Assembly (NCBI GenBank): GCA_020444775.1 | Contig: JAGRHX010000533.1 | Span: 1-10,778, forward strand | Direction of reading: 5' to 3' | Source of the DNA: Gammaproteobacteria bacterium | GTDB taxonomy: Bacteria > Pseudomonadota > Gammaproteobacteria > HK1 | Length of the DNA: 10,778 nucleotides | Shown here: piece by piece, positions 6,799 through 10,778 of the stretch | Layout of the letters: every line of letters begins with the position of its first letter | Numbering within the stretch: the stretch's first letter is position 1 | Notes under the pieces: generated by a model | Databases searched by the model: none | Seen by the model: only the letters and a program-made list of their open reading frames with translations | What the model was told of the DNA's origin: nothing | Position numbers and translations under genes: made by a program

Positions 6799-6836
6799 GC
6801 TCGGCACGGCCGCTATCGATAGCCGCCGTGCCGAGC
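6799..6836. terminator. 38-bp near-perfect palindrome between convergent genes
   Basis: GCTCGGCACGGC (6799-6810) pairs perfectly with GCCGTGCCGAGC (6825-6836), and the interior GCTATCGATAGC (6812-6823) is itself a palindrome. Only one C:C pair at 6811/6824 interrupts the whole. It sits between the aminotransferase stop and the stop of the opposing SDR gene, which fits a bidirectional transcription stop. No T-run flanks it on either side, so it may act as an RNA-end stabiliser or a Rho-assisted site instead. Confidence 0.6.
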
Positions 6837-6838
6837 CT

Positions 6839-7618
6839 TCAGTCCATGACAACGCCGCCGCCGATGTTGAGCGCTGCACCGGTGATCTCCCGGGCCCCGC
6901 TCGAGGTCAGGAAGACGAAGCCCGCGGCGATGTCCTCGGCGCTTTGCAGGCGCCGTAGAGGAATGAATTCCTCGGCGAAGGCCTGACCGAAGTCATCGGT
7001 GGTCTGATCGCCGGGCTTGCGTGACTCGAAACCACGCCAGGCCATGCCCACGCCGCCGATGTGTCCCGGACAGATCGTGTTGACACGAATCCTCGGGGCC
7101 AACTCGATGGCCATGCAGCGGCTGAAGCCTATGACCGCCGCCTTGGTTGCGCCATAGACGGCGATCTCGGCCCAGCCGCGTTTGCCGGCCTGCGAGGCGG
7201 TGCTGGTGATCGACGCGTTGTCGGCTTCGCGCAGATGTGGGACGACGGCTCGCGTGCACAGGATCACGCCTTTGAGGTTGACCGCGATCTGGCGATCGAT
7301 GTCGGTCTCGCCCATTTCGACCAGTGGCGCCCGGGCGACGGTTCCGGCGTTGTTGATGAGCGCGGACAGACCACCCATTGATTGGCGCGCATCATCGACG
7401 AGGCGTGCCACGTCGGCGACGTCGGTGACGTCGACCGTCGACCCGCTCACCGCACCGAGCGGCCGCAGCAGCGCCAGCGCCGCGTCCACCGCCGACTGGT
7501 CGAGATCGCCGATGTGCACCGACGCTCCTTGCTCGAGGAATGCGCGCGCGGTGGCCATGCCGATGCCACCGGCACCGCCGGTGATGAGTGCTCTGGTGCC
7601 TTCGAGTTGTGCAGCCAT
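6839..7618 (-). CDS. SDR-family NAD(P)-dependent oxidoreductase
   Basis: This 259-residue short-chain dehydrogenase/reductase interconverts an alcohol and a carbonyl group using a nicotinamide cofactor. The Rossmann motif TGGAGGIG (13-20), NNAG (89-92), N114, and the catalytic S142, Y155 and K159 (YGATK) are all present. The acidic D38 after the second strand favours NAD(H) over NADP(H). Length is typical of the classical family. The C-terminal end ITGAALNIGGGVVMD resembles acetoin or 3-ketoacyl-type reductases, but the substrate cannot be read. The ATG at 7618 has a good Shine-Dalgarno (GGAGG, nine bases upstream). The gene follows trkH after only 26 bp, so it is probably the last gene of the dgkA-trkH-SDR transcript. 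Why a dehydrogenase would travel with a potassium transporter is not clear. Confidence 0.92.
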   Translation of the reverse strand: MAAQLEGTRALITGGAGGIGMATARAFLEQGASVHIGDLDQSAVDAALALLRPLGAVSGSTVDVTDVADVARLVDDARQSMGGLSALINNAGTVARAPLVEMGETDIDRQIAVNLKGVILCTRAVVPHLREADNASITSTASQAGKRGWAEIAVYGATKAAVIGFSRCMAIELAPRIRVNTICPGHIGGVGMAWRGFESRKPGDQTTDDFGQAFAEEFIPLRRLQSAEDIAAGFVFLTSSGAREITGAALNIGGGVVMD

Positions 7619-7644
7619 CGTCGTCTACCTCCAGGAGTATTCGC

Positions 7645-9117
7645 TCAGTTGAGCCAATAGGGGCGGGTGAACAGCACCAGCACGGTCATGATCTCCAGTC
7701 GCCCCAGCAACATGCCGATGCTCAGTGCCAGCTTGGCGGAGTCGGGCAGATCGGCGAAGGTCTGGGCCGGGCCGATAACATTGCCCAGACCCGGCCCGAC
7801 ATTGCCGACCGCGGTTACCGCGCCGGTCAGACTGGTGATCAAATCGATGCCGAGCAGGGCCAGGAACATGGCGAGGATGGCGATGGTCAGCGCGTAGAAG
7901 AAGGAGAACCCAATCAGCGAACGTATGATGTCCTCGCTCACGTCACGGTCGTTGTAGCGTTCCGCGATCACCGCGTTCGGATGCACCAGACGTTTCAGCT
8001 GGCGGCGCAAAGAAATGCTCGCGACCTGGAATCTGAACATCTTGATCGCACCGCTGGTCGAGCCCGAGCAACCACCGACGAACATCAGATAGAAGAAGGC
8101 CACGTGCGCCACGGGTCCCCACAACGTGTAGTCCTCGGAGGCGTAGCCGGTGGTGGTCACAACCGAGACCACGTTGAACCCGACATCGGTCACCCAGACC
8201 AGCAACGGCCGGTCATGGCCTACCTGCAGCGCAATCGATAGCGCGATGGTCACCAGGATCAGGAAGCGCAGCAGGCCACGCACCTGGCGGTCCAGGAACA
8301 GTGGTCGGAACTGGCCGCGCAGCGCGAGCACGTACAGCGAGAACGGCAGGGCGCCTAGCAGCATGAAGCCAATCGCCGTCCAGTGGATGGACAAGCCGAG
8401 CACCCCCGAGGAGACATCCGCGCGCCGGAAGTAACCCATCGAGGCGTCGTGCGTGGAGAATCCCCCGGTGGAGATGGTGGTCATCGCGTGATTGACCGCA
8501 TCGAAGACGCTCATGCCCTGCAGATAGTAGGCGAGTGCGCAAAGCGCCGAGAGCCCGATATAGATGAGCAGCACGCTACGGGCGAAGGGTCCGAAACGTG
8601 GTGTCACCTTGTCCGACCAATCGGAGGATTCGGATCGAAACAGTCGCATGCCGCCGACGCGCAGGAACGGCAGTATCGCGATGCCCATCACCACGAATCC
8701 TATACCGCCGAGCCATTGCAGCAGCGATCGCCACAACAAGATGCCGCGCGCATGGGTCTCCAGGTTGGTGAGCACGGTGGCGCCGGTGGTGGTGATGCCC
8801 GACATCGCTTCGAACAACGCGTCGACGAAATCGATGTGCTCGACCAGCACCAGCGGCAGGGCACCGAACAGACCGACCGCCGTCCAGCTGGTCGTGGTCA
8901 GCAGGAACGCCTCGCGGGTGGACAGTCGACTCAACACCGGACCCGGACGTGCCGCCAGGGCCAGCCCGCACAGCGCCGTGATGCCGGCGGCGAGCAGGAA
9001 CTCGGCCCAGTGCGATTCGCGCAGCACGATCATCAGCACGGCGGGGGCCAGCATGAAGACCGAGAGCACGATGAGGAAGATCCCCACGACCCGGCCGATC
9101 GACGCGATCGCGATCAT
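7645..9117 (-). CDS. trkH: TrkH-family potassium uptake protein
   Basis: This 490-residue inner-membrane protein is the ion-conducting subunit of a Trk potassium uptake system. It carries the four pore-loop signatures of the family: GITTTGATVL (107-116), TTISTGGFS (213-221), VVTTTGYAS (319-327) and AVGNVGPGLG (436-445). Many hydrophobic helices surround them, and the diagnostic C-terminal end LGRLEIMTVLVLFTRPYW (471-488) is present. Length is normal (E. coli TrkH is 483). Its usual cytosolic partner TrkA is not in the window and must be encoded elsewhere. The ATG at 9117 has GGAG about four bases upstream. It lies 47 bp after dgkA and 26 bp before the SDR gene, all on the minus strand. Confidence 0.97.
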   Translation of the reverse strand: MIAIASIGRVVGIFLIVLSVFMLAPAVLMIVLRESHWAEFLLAAGITALCGLALAARPGPVLSRLSTREAFLLTTTSWTAVGLFGALPLVLVEHIDFVDALFEAMSGITTTGATVLTNLETHARGILLWRSLLQWLGGIGFVVMGIAILPFLRVGGMRLFRSESSDWSDKVTPRFGPFARSVLLIYIGLSALCALAYYLQGMSVFDAVNHAMTTISTGGFSTHDASMGYFRRADVSSGVLGLSIHWTAIGFMLLGALPFSLYVLALRGQFRPLFLDRQVRGLLRFLILVTIALSIALQVGHDRPLLVWVTDVGFNVVSVVTTTGYASEDYTLWGPVAHVAFFYLMFVGGCSGSTSGAIKMFRFQVASISLRRQLKRLVHPNAVIAERYNDRDVSEDIIRSLIGFSFFYALTIAILAMFLALLGIDLITSLTGAVTAVGNVGPGLGNVIGPAQTFADLPDSAKLALSIGMLLGRLEIMTVLVLFTRPYWLN

Positions 9118-9164
9118 GGTGCTCCGCAGTCAGCAGTTTTCAATGCGCTTTCCTCGAGGCATTC

Positions 9165-9554
9165 TCAGCCGAGCATCTGCAATAGCCGCGGACCGAGCAC
9201 CAGCGCACCGATGATGGTTGCGCACAGGGCCGCGATCAGGACCGCGCCCGCCGCCGCGTCCTTGGCCATCTTGACCAGTGGATGGAACTCCGGGCTGGCC
9301 ACATCACAGAGCAGCTCGATGGCCGTGTTCAGTGTCTCACACACAAAGACCAGCGCTATGGCCACCACCAGCCAGCACCATTGATTCACGTCGATGCCCG
9401 AGAAGGCGCCGGCAATCACCACCAGCACCGATGCCGCGGCGTGCACCCAGGCGTTGTGCTGGGTCCGCAGGACCAGCGCGACACCGGCCAGGGCGTGGCC
9501 GAGACTGCCCAGGCGCGCGCGCAGCCGGAAGGGCCCTTGTCGATGGTCAGGCAT
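9165..9554 (-). CDS. dgkA: small integral-membrane lipid kinase (diacylglycerol/undecaprenol kinase family)
   Basis: This 129-residue protein belongs to the prokaryotic DgkA family, which phosphorylates diacylglycerol or undecaprenol with ATP in the inner membrane. Three hydrophobic segments (about 39-53, 59-72 and 101-121) and the core motif ETLNTAIELLCD (73-84) are visible. E73, N76 and E80 match E. coli E69, N72 and E76, and KMAKDAAAGAV (95-105) carries K98 and D99, matching K94 and D95. The first-helix motif TQHNAWVH resembles the Gram-positive undecaprenol-kinase pattern (ErNfriH), with Gln32 where a catalytically important Glu is usual. If that alignment holds, activity may be altered. 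The ATG at 9554 has GGAG nine bases upstream. The longer open frame to 9716 runs into the fgd promoter region and has no family similarity. It is the first gene of a likely operon with trkH and the SDR gene. Confidence 0.88.
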   Translation of the reverse strand: MPDHRQGPFRLRARLGSLGHALAGVALVLRTQHNAWVHAAASVLVVIAGAFSGIDVNQWCWLVVAIALVFVCETLNTAIELLCDVASPEFHPLVKMAKDAAAGAVLIAALCATIIGALVLGPRLLQMLG

Positions 9555-9708
9555 GTCATCGTGCTCCGGAGCGACCGGTTGGCGGTTGTGGCAATGCGGC
9601 GCAGCGGCTGGATTCTGCCGTAGAATCGGAGCAGTTGGCGAACGTTGCAACCGCTCGGCAAACGCTCGGGGGCAACTCTGCATCAGCTGCAACCGTTGGG
9701 GGATATAG
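9555..9708. promoter_or_regulatory. divergent dgkA/fgd promoter region with repeated motifs
   Basis: This region should hold both start signals. TGCAACCG occurs at 9646-9653 and 9688-9695, 42 bp (about four helical turns) apart. CGCTCGG occurs at 9652-9658 and 9663-9669, 11 bp apart. GATTCT (9611-9616) and AGAATC (9622-9627) form a 6-bp inverted repeat. A weak minus-strand promoter is possible (TTGCAA 9650-9645, 17-bp spacer, GATTCT 9627-9622). I see no clear plus-strand -35/-10 pair. The fgd Shine-Dalgarno GGGGGA lies at 9698-9703. Confidence 0.4.
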
Positions 9709-10713
9709 ATGCTCAAGCTAGGTTACAAGGCGTCGGCCGAACAGTTCGGGCCCAGGGACCTGCTGGAGTTCTCCGTGCACGCGGAGAAGGCCGGCTTCGA
9801 TTCGGTGTTCGTGAGTGATCACTTCCAGCCGTGGCGCCACACCGGTGGGCACGCGCCGTTCTCGCTGTCCTGGCTGGGCGCGCTGGGCGAGCGCACCGAG
9901 CGGATCGTCATGGGCACCAGCGTCGCCACGCCGACGTTCAGATATCACCCATCGGTGGTCGCGCAGGCGCTGGGCACGCTGGCCTGTCTGAGCCCGGGGC
10001 GGCTGGTGTTCGGCGTGGGAACCGGCGAGTCGCTCAACGAGGTGCCGGCTCTGGGTATCAAGTGGCCCGGGTTCAAGGAGCGTTTCGGTCGTCTGCGTGA
10101 ATCCGTCGAGCTGATGCGCAAGCTGTGGAGCGAGGAACGGGTGACCTTCGAGGGTGACTATTACAAAACCGAGAACGCCACCATCTACGATCGCCCCGAT
10201 CAGCCGATCCCGATCTACGTGGCGGCCGCGGGACCGACCGCGTCCAAGTACGCGGGACGGGTGGCGGACGGCTTCATCTGCACCAGCGGCAAGGCGCGTG
10301 AGCTCTATACCGACACCTTGATTCCCAACGTCGAAGAGGGGCTGGGCAAGTCCAACCGCACGCTGGCGGACGTGGACATGATGATCGAGGTGAAGGTGTC
10401 GTTCGACACCGACAAGAATCGGGCGCTGGAGGACACTCGCTACTGGGCGGCCCTGGCACTCAAGCCAGAGGAGAAGACCGGCGTCGAGGACCCGATGGAG
10501 ATGGAGAAGCTGGCTGATGCGCTGCCGGTGGAGCGTGCCGCCAGTCGCTGGATCGTCAGCGACGATCCGGAGGAGCAGGTGGAGCGCATCCGTCCCTACG
10601 TGGAGCTGGGCTTCAAGCACCTGGTGTTCCATGCGCCGGGTCCGGACCAGTCGCGCTTCATCGACCTGTACGCCAAGGAAGTGCTGCCGCGTCTGCGTAA
10701 GGCGTTCGGCTGA
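9709..10713 (+). CDS. fgd: F420-dependent glucose-6-phosphate dehydrogenase (luciferase-like monooxygenase fold)
   Basis: This 334-residue cytosolic TIM-barrel enzyme oxidises glucose 6-phosphate to 6-phosphogluconolactone and reduces coenzyme F420, supplying reduced F420 to other enzymes. It follows mycobacterial FGD1 (336 residues) from end to end: [62 protein letters not shown] and HLVFHAPG. The FGD1 residues D39, H40 (base), W44 and E109 (acid) correspond to D37, H38, W42 and E107. The phosphate-binding K198, K259 and R283 correspond to K195, K256 and R280, so glucose 6-phosphate specificity is likely, not just F420 binding. The ATG at 9709 has a strong GGGGGA five bases upstream. It is divergent from dgkA and stands alone in its transcription unit within the window. 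fbiC, 7.5 kb away, makes the precursor of its cofactor. Confidence 0.96.
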   Translation: MLKLGYKASAEQFGPRDLLEFSVHAEKAGFDSVFVSDHFQPWRHTGGHAPFSLSWLGALGERTERIVMGTSVATPTFRYHPSVVAQALGTLACLSPGRLVFGVGTGESLNEVPALGIKWPGFKERFGRLRESVELMRKLWSEERVTFEGDYYKTENATIYDRPDQPIPIYVAAAGPTASKYAGRVADGFICTSGKARELYTDTLIPNVEEGLGKSNRTLADVDMMIEVKVSFDTDKNRALEDTRYWAALALKPEEKTGVEDPMEMEKLADALPVERAASRWIVSDDPEEQVERIRPYVELGFKHLVFHAPGPDQSRFIDLYAKEVLPRLRKAFG

Positions 10714-10721
10714 AGCGAGTC

Positions 10722-10778
10722 GCTGGCCGGGGCCCTCCGCCGCCGGAACGATCGGCGTTCAGCGCGGCGCCGGCCAGC
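10722..10778 (+). terminator. possible stem-loop after fgd, at the window edge
   Basis: gctggccgg (10722-10730) and ccggccagc (10770-10778) are perfect 9-base complements separated by 39 bases, starting nine bases after the fgd stop. The arm reaches the last base of the window, so neither its full length nor a following T-run can be judged. Confidence 0.3.

Noticed and set aside
8383..9384. A 333-codon plus-strand frame over trkH and dgkA.
   Set aside because: Its translation is rich in Arg, Gln, His and Gly without domains, as expected for antisense of a high-GC membrane-protein gene.
9555..9716. A 54-residue N-terminal extension of dgkA.
   Set aside because: It would overlap the fgd start, lacks family similarity, and the internal ATG at 9554 has a Shine-Dalgarno and gives the normal family length.
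9718..10632. A 304-codon minus-strand frame opposite fgd.
   Set aside because: It is the antisense shadow of a strongly recognised gene.

Overview
The window is high-GC DNA from a bacterium, most likely a member of Pseudomonadota. The TrkH potassium transporter, a small DgkA-type kinase and a PAS_5/PAS/GGDEF cyclase all fit that group. I cannot fix the class from sequence alone: the PAS_5 domain is common in Alphaproteobacteria, but a gammaproteobacterium is equally possible. Eight protein genes fill most of the window. I saw no tRNA, rRNA, CRISPR array, insertion sequence or phage gene.

The left part (1-3763, minus strand) holds a diguanylate cyclase (2375-3763). It is followed 126 bp downstream by fbiC (1-2248, cut by the left edge), a fused CofG-CofH synthase for FO, the deazaflavin chromophore of coenzyme F420. 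The right end (9709-10713, plus strand) encodes an F420-dependent glucose-6-phosphate dehydrogenase (Fgd) with all the catalytic and phosphate-binding residues of the mycobacterial enzyme. One 10.8-kb stretch of an apparent proteobacterium therefore carries both the committed step of F420 synthesis and the classical F420-reducing enzyme.

The middle part (4333-6776) has a chorismate mutase gene on the minus strand. Its architecture follows the duplicated yeast/plant (Aro7/CM1) enzyme, not the usual bacterial AroQ domain. It diverges from a fold-type I aminotransferase on the plus strand. The 485-bp region between them is rich in structure: a G-quadruplex motif, 15-bp and 14-bp tandem repeats and a 12-bp palindrome. 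FO synthase consumes tyrosine, so chorismate mutase plus an aminotransferase could be a tyrosine-supply arm. That link is inference.

A minus-strand run of dgkA, trkH and an SDR oxidoreductase (9554 down to 6839, gaps of 47 and 26 bp) looks like one operon. It faces the aminotransferase across a 38-bp near-perfect palindrome. dgkA and fgd diverge from a 154-bp region with repeated motifs. The other long gene-free stretch (3764-4332) holds no convincing gene. It ends in two stem-loops just past the chorismate mutase stop.
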